From Acipenser ruthenus (taxonomy: Eukaryota > Chordata > Actinopteri > Acipenseriformes > Acipenseridae), in assembly GCF_902713425.1 (NCBI RefSeq), contig NC_081201.1:32089613-32153612 (forward strand): 64,000 nucleotides of DNA, written 5' to 3'. The position numbers and the translations under genes are program-made. How positions within the stretch are numbered: position 1 is the first letter of the stretch; each line of letters begins with the position of its first letter. Shown piece after piece: positions 46,461 to 64,000 of this stretch. Below the pieces are notes generated by a model. The model saw only the letters and a program-made list of their open reading frames with translations. It was not told the origin of the DNA and made no database searches.

Positions 46461-49154
46461 CATTCATTCATTTACAATTGTATAGTGCATCTTCATACAA
46501 CAAATCATTCCCTACTACCCTTAAAATTGACCTTTAATGGAGTTTTGGTTGACTTGAATTTAAAAACAGATGTGTTTGCTCCACCCCCTTCCCTCGATCT
46601 AAATATATACATAATGACGTTTGAGAGCGAAGATGTTGTGTCTAGATGTGTGTATGTATATAAACTAATCTAACAACAGTTGTCAACTGTTCTTTGTAGT
46701 GTGCAAGTCTTTCCTGATATAGCCGCTCCGGGGCGGTCCCTTGATGCCACTTCCCCAGTTTCCCTGCCGTGTTTGTGTTTAGCTGGGTCTCTGAATCCGG
46801 GGGTCGCGGCAGGGCTGGGAATGGAAGCGGACGATGTAATTCCCATCGGGGAGAGGAAGCGACATCGCCCAGGCAACTCCTTCCACCACCTGTCCGGCCG
46901 GCTAATTATCACTGATTACAGATGTGATAAGAGCTCTAAGTGAAAACATGGCGAGCAGTGTAGGCACTACAGTGGACACACGAACCAGCAGCTCTGTACG
47001 AAGTAATAATATCACATAGTGAACCAGTAGAAAATCTACTGACAGCAGCTGCTTCGTGTGTTCTTCATACCAGTACAAACTACTGCCAGCAAGAAACCCC
47101 CAAAAAGACTGCTGCTGCTAGATTAACGTCAGGGCAGAAGAAAGAGAAATATTTAGGAAATGGCCAGTTAGTTATATTAAGAAATGAGCTGCCTTAGTGC
47201 CGGTAGTAATCTCCTGGTAATATTAACATAGCACGCCTCAATATTAATGTAGCCTAACCACTAACTGCATCCCACAGATATTACAAAATTAAACATAGTG
47301 AAGATGTTAGCCTGCATTAGAGTTAGGTGGTTTATAATGTGCAAATAAAAAAAATGTATCATAAAAATGTGCAGATTAACAAAAAGTGTTTATTGAATTG
47401 ATGATAGTGAGTTTTGGGTTGTGGTTTGAACAAATACCTGCACTAGTGGAATTGCCCTAGGCTGCGTATCGCGCTGTATGTGTGTGTGGCGCTCGCCTGT
47501 TCAGGCCCATACAGGAATACAGGCCTCACTAAACTGCCCATTATTAGGAAAATAAATAAGGGTCTGTGCTTGTAGTGTTTGCTTTATTTAACCTAAAATA
47601 ACCTGCTTCTACAGGCTGGGTCGAACAAAATACCCCTGGGGAATGGGGCAATGTGGAATGATGAGGCAGTACGTGAAACTTAGACGTTATTTTATATATA
47701 TATATATATATATAATGAGATACAAAACAACTGAGCTCTTGTTTACAGGCTGGGTCGTTCCTGTCCTAGAGCCTTATGCCTTAGCCAGAAATTAGTACAA
47801 CCACCCTTTGATCTAAATTACGGTGTGTTTTTGACCTCAGGGGCGCCATTTAGGGGTGGGTGGGCAGCTGTTTAATTGCACTTGTTAATTTTAAGAATAC
47901 ACATTAATGCAGACCTGTCAACTCTTATTTGCCAGGACTCTCACGTTTTTGGAACGTTCCCGGAAAACTCCCGGGACAGATGTTCTCCCGTATTTTGGTC
48001 AAAACTCTAGTGTTAAACCCCTTTATGTCAGCAAATGTTTAATTTCTGCAAAAGGCACGTACTGTCTGTGGTTACTGCAATCCCCATCTGCACCTAACAG
48101 GGTTTAGGACCCAGGGGAGTCCTGTGGCAGGTGCGACGTGGAAGCAAGAATGATGATGTTTGTGGTAATAATGCAGTTTACGCAATTCTGCACGGTTCAC
48201 CTAATGTCGGTATTAAACAAAGCAATTTGAGAAAAGACTAAATATATTTAACTATGTTTGTGAGTTGTGTCCATTTCGCCAAGATTTTGGTGTCTGACCA
48301 GATTTTCTACCAGAGCTTCAGTTTCTCGCAGTGTCCATGTAGTTTAGAATTACCAGAGTTTCGCAGTGAAAAACGGGGAAGTTTATAACACAATAATAAT
48401 TTAAAGATTAAACATCGGGTGAATTTATTGCAGATGATAATAACTCGTTATTTTCTTTATACTGGCATCTGGTCAAAACATGTTAAATGTACTAAAAGCC
48501 AGATTTAAAAATAGATCAGCTATTACCATTTAAACATATACGGAATACACATAATCAGAATGGTTAAATAAACCCGTTAGATCGTTTGTTTTATTTTTGA
48601 ATGGCACTAACACATAACCTAACGCATTACTCCGCTGATATATTTTTGTAAAAAATATATATGCATTAGGTATAAACAAAAGTGAAACGCTTCTCCGTGT
48701 TCTGTTTGTTTTTTTAAAGAAAAAATAATAATACAGAACTAAAAAGCAAAAAATAGGTCTTAAACAATCTGATTTACATTTTTTTCAACCATGTTTTCTT
48801 TTTGTTTTAGAAAAATAATTTCAAAACTTATTTGAGAGAATTATTTGTAAATCTAATATATACTGTATTCGTAGCCTAATGACTCGGGTCTCATCTGTAG
48901 TTGTTGTTTCTTGTCGAGACCCGGTCCCTCCCACAACACAAACCTTAGAACCGGGGTTGGCTCAGGAGGTAAACCTTATCAGCAGTGACGTTTAATATTT
49001 ACATAAACGAGTTCAAAGCAAGGCAATGTTTATTATGAAACACACACACACCCGCCCCCGACACGTCACTGCTGGGTTAACCGCTTAGTTTCTGTGTTTC
49101 CAGTATGCCAGTAATATTCAGGTAATTCACAAATATAGAGTGACAGATTAAGAA

Positions 49155-49156
49155 TA

Positions 49157-49215
<59 letters not shown>
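49155..49215. repeat. (AAT)n microsatellite
   Basis: About 19 AAT/ATA units. Confidence 0.97.
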
Positions 49216-49869
49216 GCGCATCTAGTATTAGCAGTAATCGAGCTGCTTCCGGCTGCATAACATCTGCTAATATTTCATTCCACCTGCACGCCGTCAAAAC
49301 CCGTCCGCAGTTGTTTTTGAGGTGACACTGTTAATAAAATCTCCTCGTCCCCCAATGATTGATCAGTCAAGGGCGAACATTTGCAAATTGCTGCCTTCAG
49401 GGTTATGTCTTTTCTTTGACTCTGCGCCAAAACAAAATAATGCGCGCAGCAGCTTCAGCGAGCCCAGCCAGCACACCACTGGGGCTGTCACTCAAACACA
49501 CACGCATAGGATACACAAGCATGCATGCATGCATACACACACGCGTGCATACCAAACGCAGTGCCACACACACAGCACACTCAGTTGCCTGTTAACCGCT
49601 GGTTTTGTGCGCCCCGATTAGCATTAATAGACCGGACGGCTTTACCCGGGGTAATGTTAGTGCTAGATACCAATCGGGAGCTGTAACACGTACGCATACA
49701 GTGACATTTAAAGTGACTTGAACACAGCGAGTGCTCACTGACACCTGTTCAGATATATGTATATAGTTTTTAGCATTTATATTTGTAGTGTTTATATATA
49801 CTTTACTATACTTTACGTCCACTCCCTTAGCAGTTTATTTTTATTTACAGTACCGATATTCAAAACCTT

Positions 49870-50475
49870 CTCCATAACACACACACACACCGAGTAGCAT
49901 GAACATAGAACTCACAAACACACGCATCACACAAACATGTCAAAACAGCAAACACACAGAGAGACACAAACACACATGCAGAACTGTCCACAAACACACA
50001 GAGAGACACAAACACGCATGCAGAACTGTCCACAAACACACAGTGTGACACAAACACACAGAGTGACACAAACACACATGCAGAACTGTCCACAAACACA
50101 CAGAGAGACACAAACACGCATGCAGAACTGTCCACAAACACACAGTGTGACACAAACACACAGAGTGACACAAACACACATGCAGAACTGTCCACAAACA
50201 CACAGTGTGACACAAACACACAGAGAGACACAAACACACATGCAGAACTGTCCACAAACACACAGTGTGACACAAACACACAGTGACACAAACACACAGA
50301 GTGACACAAACACACATGCAGAACTGTCCACAAACACACAGAGTGACACAAACACACGTGCAGAACTGTCCACAAACACACAGTGTGACACAAACACACA
50401 GAGTGACACAAACACGCATGCAGAACTGTCCACAAACACACAGTGTGACACAAACACGCATGCAGATGTGTCCAA
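49870..50475. repeat. CA-rich minisatellite with GCAGAACTGTCCACAAAC anchors
   Basis: About ten copies of GCAGAACTGTCCACAAACAC separated by one to three 18-base GACACAAACACACAGAGT subunits. It is open in several frames on both strands, which is a property of the repeat and not evidence for a protein. Confidence 0.95.
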
Positions 50476-51253
50476 TGAATAACAATGCTCTTTGTACCTT
50501 TGCGTGGCTAAGTAAAGGAAAGGGGAGTTCTGACATAGAAAGATCCACCCATTATGTTTGTTCCGTTCCGCTCCACCAATCCGGCTCCAATTTAACATCT
50601 TAAACTGTAATATATCTTCAGCGTTGCTGGCTGCAGGGGCACCTGGGCTGTGCAGAAGGAGCTCAGGGATATGTTGAGCTGCGCTTCGCTTGCAGACACT
50701 GCACGGTTCGGCACTGTCGCTGCCTTATGCAGTAGCAGTACCTATAGAATATATATTCCATTATACTAGATACTACACAGAAGACCACACTATACTTTTT
50801 TTTCCTCTGACGTGCCAAAGGTCAGGTTTCTTATTATCGTATTTATAATTACATCAAGCGGCTGGCGGCGGCATTCTGTTTACAGCGGTGTTCTGTTACA
50901 AATAACACTTCTACTGCATGTGGGAAAAGATATATTTTATACAAAGAAGAGAAGGAGATAGAGAGGCGTGCTGGTGTTGCATGTATGGAACGTTTTTCTT
51001 TTAAGAATGGAATACTACGGCCAGCAGCCGGTTCTTGAACTGTGAACGACCGGAGAGCCTTTGCGTTTAACTGACTTTTCGTTGAACTCACAAGCCCGTG
51101 TCCTTACAAGCTTGGAGATCTTCACATTTAGCGCCGCGCATTGACCGTCACTGTAACGCCAGCCCGCTTTCACCGCGCACGGCGATGGGTGAGCAGCAGA
51201 CCGGGGAGAGCCGTGGAGAGAGCGGGCAATGACTACACCATCACGCAGCGAGG

Positions 51254-59451
<8,198 letters not shown>

Positions 59452-59512
59452 ACAGACACGAGCACCACCAAGCAAACACGCAATCAAACACGCAGCAAAA
59501 CACTAAGGAATC

Positions 59513-59684
59513 CAGGGATGGAAATAAGACTCCCACTGCATAGCAGTTTGATCCGGTCCTGGTTTTACTAAGCTTAATAAGACACAATTGAGTTTGTTAT
59601 CTACACACTGAGGCTAATCAAGCACATAGTAAAGCCTGGAGTAGGTGAGGCTGCTATGCAATAGGAGTCTTCTTTCCATCCCTG
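59513..59684 (+). mobile_element. Palindromic MITE, copy L (full length)
   Basis: CAGGGATGGAAATAAGACTC to GAGTCTTCTTTCCATCCCTG, 62 bases after the PRSS12 stop codon, so in its 3' UTR. No clear flanking direct repeat. Confidence 0.85.
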
Positions 59685-60097
59685 CATTCACGCAGACAAA
59701 CACGCATCCACACATGCAGCCAAGCTCCCAGGTTTGGACGTGCCAGCTCAGCAGCTGATTTTAGACTCTTATTGCAGCTGGTAAAGAAATCTAAATGCTG
59801 TTGCTTCTCTCAGATCTCTCCTCCTTCTGCCTCCACGATTACTCCAGCTCCTGCCAAGTAACTCCCGCCTCCAATGCAGTACAATATGTACTGCTCAGAG
59901 CTGTACAAGCGCTTTGGCTAACAGACCTAGACCTATAACCAAGGTGCCATAAAAAAAAGCAAACCTAAAGGAATACAGGTTAACCAGACTATACACACAC
60001 ACACTAACTCGCTCATTAAACATTGCATTGTTTAAAAATGTACCAAAAATGCAACCAGCTGTCCAGCCTACAACTCTAAATCAAAAGTCCTATCTGT

Positions 60098-60245
60098 CTG
60101 ACAGCCCTGATACAGACAGCCGACAAAACAGCCCTAGACTGGGGGCTGCATGTTCTGATACAGACAGCCCACAACACAGCCCTAGACTGGGGGCTGGAGG
60201 TTCTGATACAGACAGCCCACAACACAGCACAAGAATGGGGGGCTG
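60098..60245 (+). repeat. 48-bp tandem repeat, three copies
   Basis: Units share TCTGATACAGACAGCC(or G), ACAACACAGCCCTAGACTGG and GGGGCTGCATGTT. Confidence 0.92.
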
Positions 60246-60708
60246 CATGTTGTGATGTCATCGAGAGTGAAGCTGACAAAGTCTGGGAATGGCCAGTCTG
60301 GTTTGAACAGAAGAGCAATACTTGCCTCTCCACTACAGAGATTGCTGATTAGTTGAATGGTAAGACGTTGGTCTGAACTGTATGGTGTTGCTGTTCGCCT
60401 CCAGCTCTTGCCTTCCCATTCCATTCAATGGGCTGGGAAGCTAATTCATTAAAAAACAGCTGCCTTGAAGGAATCAGAGGCTGGTATTATTCAGTGAGGA
60501 ATGGTCTCGGATGCAGAATGATGTAATCACCTTCACGGTCCAGCTTCTATATGTCCAGCTGTCAGAGAAGTTCATGTGTCAACTACTCTACGTGAAGTGC
60601 ACTTTACACTTTACACACTTTTAAATCAAAAGGTTGTTTTTTTTTTGCAAGCATTCATTAAGAAAAAAAACATGGATTGGTCATGTGTTTTGTATTGTAC
60701 TGCAATTC

Positions 60709-60714
60709 AATAAA
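60709..60714 (+). terminator. Candidate PRSS12 polyadenylation signal
   Basis: AATAAA in GCAATTCAATAAACATTC about 1.26 kb past the stop codon. Another AATAAA lies near 61646. Confidence 0.4.
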
Positions 60715-61047
60715 CATTCATTCAAGCTAATTTGCCTGTTTGCCTGCTGCCTGCACGCAAAAAGAAATCAAAAGAATCCTTCAGGCATCCACTTTGAATC
60801 CAGCGTGATCTGTAATGATTGCTTTTTGAATCTCCTGCTAGCTCTCTTTCGTAAACCGAAGGACCGCAACACAGAAACACACAAAGAAAGAACGGAACGA
60901 GCCCCTGACTCAACACACAGCAACCTGGGAGTGCAGCACACCGAGGACACACCCTGAACATTCACAGAATGCTGCAGTGAGTCCACGGCTGACAACGTGG
61001 CTGGATAACTACACAATCCCAGAAAGGGTTGGAATAGACCCAAGCAG

Positions 61048-61510
61048 TGTCTCTTGACAGGTGTGAGATACACCCTGCAGTGTCTTGACAGGTGTGAGAT
61101 ACACCCTGCAGTGTCTCTTGACAGGTGTGAGATACACCCTGCAGTGTCTCTTGACAGGTGCATGGGATACACCCTGCAGAGTCTCTTGACAGGTGCGTGG
61201 GATACACCCTGCAGTGTCTCTTGACAGGTGCGTGAGATACACCCTGCAGAGTCTCTTGACAGGTGCATGGGATACACCCTGCAGAGTCTCTTGACAGGTG
61301 CGTGGGATACACCCTGCAGAGTCTCTTGACAGGTGCGTGGGATACACCCTGCAGTGTCTCTTGACAGGTGCGTGAGATACACCCTGCAGAGTCTCTTGAC
61401 AGCTGCGTGGGATACACCCTGCAGAGTCTCTTGACAGGTGCGTGGGATACACCCTGCAGAGTCTCTAGACAGGTGCATGGGATACACCCTGCAGTGTCTC
61501 TTGACAGGTT
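61048..61510. repeat. 35-bp minisatellite, about 13 copies
   Basis: Unit TGTCTCTTGACAGGTGCGTG followed by GGATACACCCTGCAG, with few substitutions between copies. All three minus-strand frames stay open across most of it, giving long artefactual peptides. Confidence 0.96.
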
Positions 61511-61759
61511 GTTATGAAGGGTGCTGCTGGGTCTGCGCTGCTTTCCACTGCCCATCATGAGCTGCCTGGTTTGCACTCCCTGAAATCACTGACTGTATAA
61601 AGTGCTTTGAAATGCTTCTGTGTATAACAAATACAAGGTGCCAAATAAATACCTGATTTCAACCCTGAGTGAGTCCAGTGTTAACTACAGCACCTCTCTG
61701 TAAGACTCCAGGAGAGCTCTAACCAGGGATTGGTCTTTCTATTTTTAAGGGCTTTGTGT

Positions 61760-61793
61760 CTGAGTGCGTGTCTCTGTCTCAGTGTATCTGTGT

Positions 61794-61837
<44 letters not shown>

Positions 61838-62645
61838 CTCTGTCTCAGTGTATCTGTGTCAGTGTGTGTGTGTCTCTGCCTCAATGTATCTGTGTCAGTG
61901 TGTGTGTGTGTGTGTGTGTGTCTCTGTCTCAGTGTATCTGTGTCAGTGTATCTGTACCTCAGTGTATCTCTGTCAGTGTGTGTGTGTGTCTCTGTCTCAG
62001 TGTATCTGTGTCAGTGTGTGTGTGTGTCTGTCTCAGTGTATCTGTGTCAGGGTGTGTGTGTCTCTGTCTCAGTGTATCTGTGTCAGTGTGTGGGTGTGTG
62101 TATGTCTCAGTGTATCTATGTCAGTGTGTGTGTCAGTGTATCTGTGTCAGTGTGTGTGTGTCTCTGTCTCAGTGTATCTGTGTCAGTGTGTGTGTGTCTG
62201 TATCTGTGTCAGTGTATGTGTCAGTGTGTGTGCTTGTCTCTGTGTCAGTGTGTGTGTGTCTCTGTCTCAGTGTATCTGTGTCAGTGTGTGTGTGTCTGTA
62301 TCTGTGTCAGTGTATCTGTCAGTGTGTGTGCTTGTCTCTGTGTCAGTGTGTGTGTGTCTCTGTCTCAGTGTATCTGTGTCAGTGTGTGTGTGTCTGTATC
62401 TGTGTCAGTGTATGTGTCAGTGTGTGTGTGTGTGTGTGCATGTCACTGTCTCAGTGTATCTGTCAGTGTGTGTGCTTGTCTCTGTGTCAGTGTGTGTGTG
62501 TGTCTGTCTCAGTGTATCTGTGTCAGTGTGTGTGTGTGTCTGTCTCAGTGTATCTGTGTCAGTGTGTGTGCTTGTCTCTGTGTCAGTGTCTCTGTATCTG
62601 TGTCAGTGTGTGTGTGTGTGTGCGTGTGCATGTCTCTGTGTCAGT
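61760..62645 (+). repeat. TG/CTCAGTGTATCTGTGTCAG minisatellite
   Basis: Units of GTGTGTGTCTCTGTCTCAGT and GTATCTGTGTCAGTGTGTGT over nearly 900 bases. The open frames of up to 341 codons are repeat translations ([11 protein letters not shown]). Confidence 0.96.
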
Positions 62646-62730
62646 GTAGAGCAGAGGTTGGGTATAAAGTCACTTTAGAGACTAACAGCAACAGTGTACC
62701 GTCACAGAGCAAGCACTGGAATACATTCTT

Positions 62731-63660
62731 TTTATTATTATTATTTATGTCTTAGCAGACACCCTTATCCAGGATGACTTACAAAATATCACATTACAGA
62801 TAAGAGCAGTTATAAAAGACAATAAAGTCAGTAGTAAGAGCAAAATCAAATAAGATAAATAAATACAGTAAATAATTATATGTTTGAGAGCGATTTCGAC
62901 TAAGAGTACTTAAACTTGTAGTAAAAGTATTTGCTTATAAGAGTAAATTCCATTAAGAGCAAATAAATAAGTACAATAAAAGGATAAGAGCGATTTCAAA
63001 TAAGAGCAATTACAAGAAACGTGAATTTGGTTACCTTTAGGAGTAAAATCAAGTACAAGATATAGAAAATATAATTATAGTAGAATACAGCAAAGTGTGG
63101 AGCAGTTCAGTGCAAGTACAAGATGATGCAAGCACTGGTACAATTGGGTGTCATATAGTCCAGTATAGTCGAGAGTGGTGAGGTTTACAGATGCTGTCTG
63201 AACAGGTGTGTCTTGAGGAGGCACCGGAAGGTGGTCAGGGACTGAGCAGTCCTGATATCCGTGGGTAGGTCATTCCACCACTGAGGGGCGAGGATGGAGA
63301 AGAAGCGGGCTCTGGAAGTGGGGAACAGGGGGTACAGTTAATCTGTCGGTGACAGAGTAGCAGAGGGGGCGAGAGGGGGGTGTAGGAAGAAATGTCTGGA
63401 GATAGGAGGGAGTAGAAAGGTCAAGACAGCGATAGGCGGGTACAAGTTTTGACTTGGATGCGAGCAGCGATAGGGAGCCAGTGGAGGGAGCGGAGCAGCG
63501 GAGTAGCAAGGAAGGGAAAAGACAAGGCGAGCAGCAGAGTTTTAGATGAGCTGGAGCGGACAGATAGAGGAAGCAAGGAGGCCGGCCAGGAGGGAGTTGC
63601 AGTAGTCAAGGAAGGGCAGTACCAGGGCCTGAACTACATTGCACAGGAAACACCAATAAC
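62731..63660 (-). mobile_element. L2-like LINE, 3' part with reverse-transcriptase C-terminal remnant
   Basis: Minus strand carries TPLLRSLHWLPIAARIQVKT (63430-63530), the conserved motif at the C-terminal end of L2/CR1-type LINE polymerases, preceded by diverged LLASLLP-like sequence. It continues through a long 3' UTR to TAAGTCATCCTGGATAAGGG, TGTCTGCTAAGACATAAATA and (AAT)n at the 3' end. Frame breaks are present, so it is a 5'-truncated, inactive copy. It shares its tail with the SINE at 39880 and the fragment at 53857. Confidence 0.85.
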
Positions 63661-64000
63661 ACTGATAGATTAATTACAGTAATGACTGTGCTAACTGTTT
63701 AAAACTGAGGAGCTACAAGTATTGTCTACAAGGGTAGAGTGTGTTAGCTGCCAAAAAACATTAAAGAAAAAAGACAAAGTTAGAACTGACCACTAGGTGG
63801 AGCTGGCAGGTAAATTAAAAAAACAAAAAAAAGAATTAAATGGTGGCGATTGGTTTGAGATACCCAACAGGTGTTAGAGGATCATTCTCACGCCGGCACT
63901 CCTAGTATTACCACCAGGTCCGGGTGAGAAATAGCCACATCTGAAAAGACTGAATAAACCATTTTAATTAAAATGTGATGATGTTGAGTTATCAGGTTAC
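63661..64000. other. Unassigned right edge
   Basis: AT-rich sequence; no gene, repeat family or site recognised. Confidence 0.5.

Larger units (their letters stand above)
45230..51180. other. Gene-free interval between CHCHD1 and PRSS12
   Basis: No coding exon is supported. It contains possible SINE fragments near 45330-45800, (AT)n at 46356-46460, AT-rich unassigned sequence, (AAT)n at 49155-49215 and a large minisatellite at 49870-50475. The stretch 46720-46940 is locally GC-richer, with an open frame of 87 codons and a TAATTA homeodomain-type word. I see no family match and treat it as non-coding. Confidence 0.55.
59685..61040. other. PRSS12 3' UTR / downstream region
   Basis: No coding exon is recognised. 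It contains a three-copy 48-bp repeat (60098-60245) and a polyadenylation signal candidate at 60709. Confidence 0.5.

Noticed and set aside
46680-46943. 87-codon frame with GLGMEADDVIPIGERKRHRP in a GC-richer patch
   Set aside because: No family match, no splice partners; could be regulatory DNA but coding status is unsupported.
49860-50598. Minus-strand open frames up to 223 codons with Cys-Val-Ser repeats
   Set aside because: Translation of the CA-rich minisatellite, open on both strands; no independent support.
60768-61576. Minus-strand 239- and 204-codon frames with regular SRDSAGCIP-type repeats
   Set aside because: A 35-base unit cycles through three frames, giving periodic peptides in each. 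This is typical of a minisatellite, not of a gene.
61730-62755. Open frames of 297-341 codons rich in Val, Cys and Ser
   Set aside because: All three forward frames are open because the DNA is a TG/CTCAG minisatellite; no domain or splice logic supports a protein.

Overview
This is vertebrate nuclear DNA, most likely from a non-teleost ray-finned fish (sturgeon/paddlefish, gar or bowfin grade). The gene content is unambiguous: seven multi-exon protein genes with GT-AG introns. Lineage is inferred from a Mix/Mxtx-type homeobox gene, an L2-like LINE and SINE pair with fish-style 3' tails, and compact introns full of CA/TG/CT-rich minisatellites.

Layout, left to right: TMEM254 (minus, 1858-6090); a Mix/Mxtx/Sebox-type homeobox gene with its own TATA promoter (plus, 9133-11079); BMS1 ribosome-biogenesis GTPase (plus, 22 coding exons, 13683-22954); TSPAN14 (plus, 26613-31349); a RAP1GDS1/SmgGDS-like armadillo protein (minus, 33232-38753); CHCHD1/mS37 (plus, 43891-45225); and PRSS12 neurotrypsin (plus, 51254-59451). 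Exon joins were worked out by hand from splice sites and reading phase, giving predicted proteins of 124, 326, 1221, 270, 558, 122 and 845 residues. The genes are functionally unrelated neighbours (membrane, transcription, ribosome assembly, ADAM10 trafficking, small-GTPase chaperoning, mitoribosome, synaptic protease). They mix human chromosome 10 genes (TMEM254, BMS1, TSPAN14, CHCHD1) with human chromosome 4 relatives (RAP1GDS1, PRSS12).

The most striking pattern is that many tandem or direct repeats are anchored on exon edges. Arrays copy the 3' splice site, often with the first codons of the exon, in BMS1, TSPAN14, the RAP1GDS1-like gene and PRSS12, and several donor-side exon ends are copied into the following intron. 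In BMS1 two decoy acceptors are in frame and open. The RAP1GDS1-like gene encodes exactly the 558-residue SmgGDS form: the exon for the extra armadillo repeat of the 607 form is not found, and the intron where it should lie is mostly an exon-edge array. The homeobox gene has a FoxH1-type motif and clustered T-box motifs just upstream of its TATA box, as expected for a Nodal-responsive Mix gene.

Dispersed repeats include a palindromic MITE family (about 12 copies, three with matching 5-bp direct repeats), an AT-rich family built on GTAAAGCA words (5 copies), a hAT-like MITE, a tRNA-derived SINE, and two LINE 3' ends sharing that SINE's tail. The longest gene-free stretches are 6.1-8.8, 38.8-43.8, 45.2-51.2 and 59.7-64 kb.
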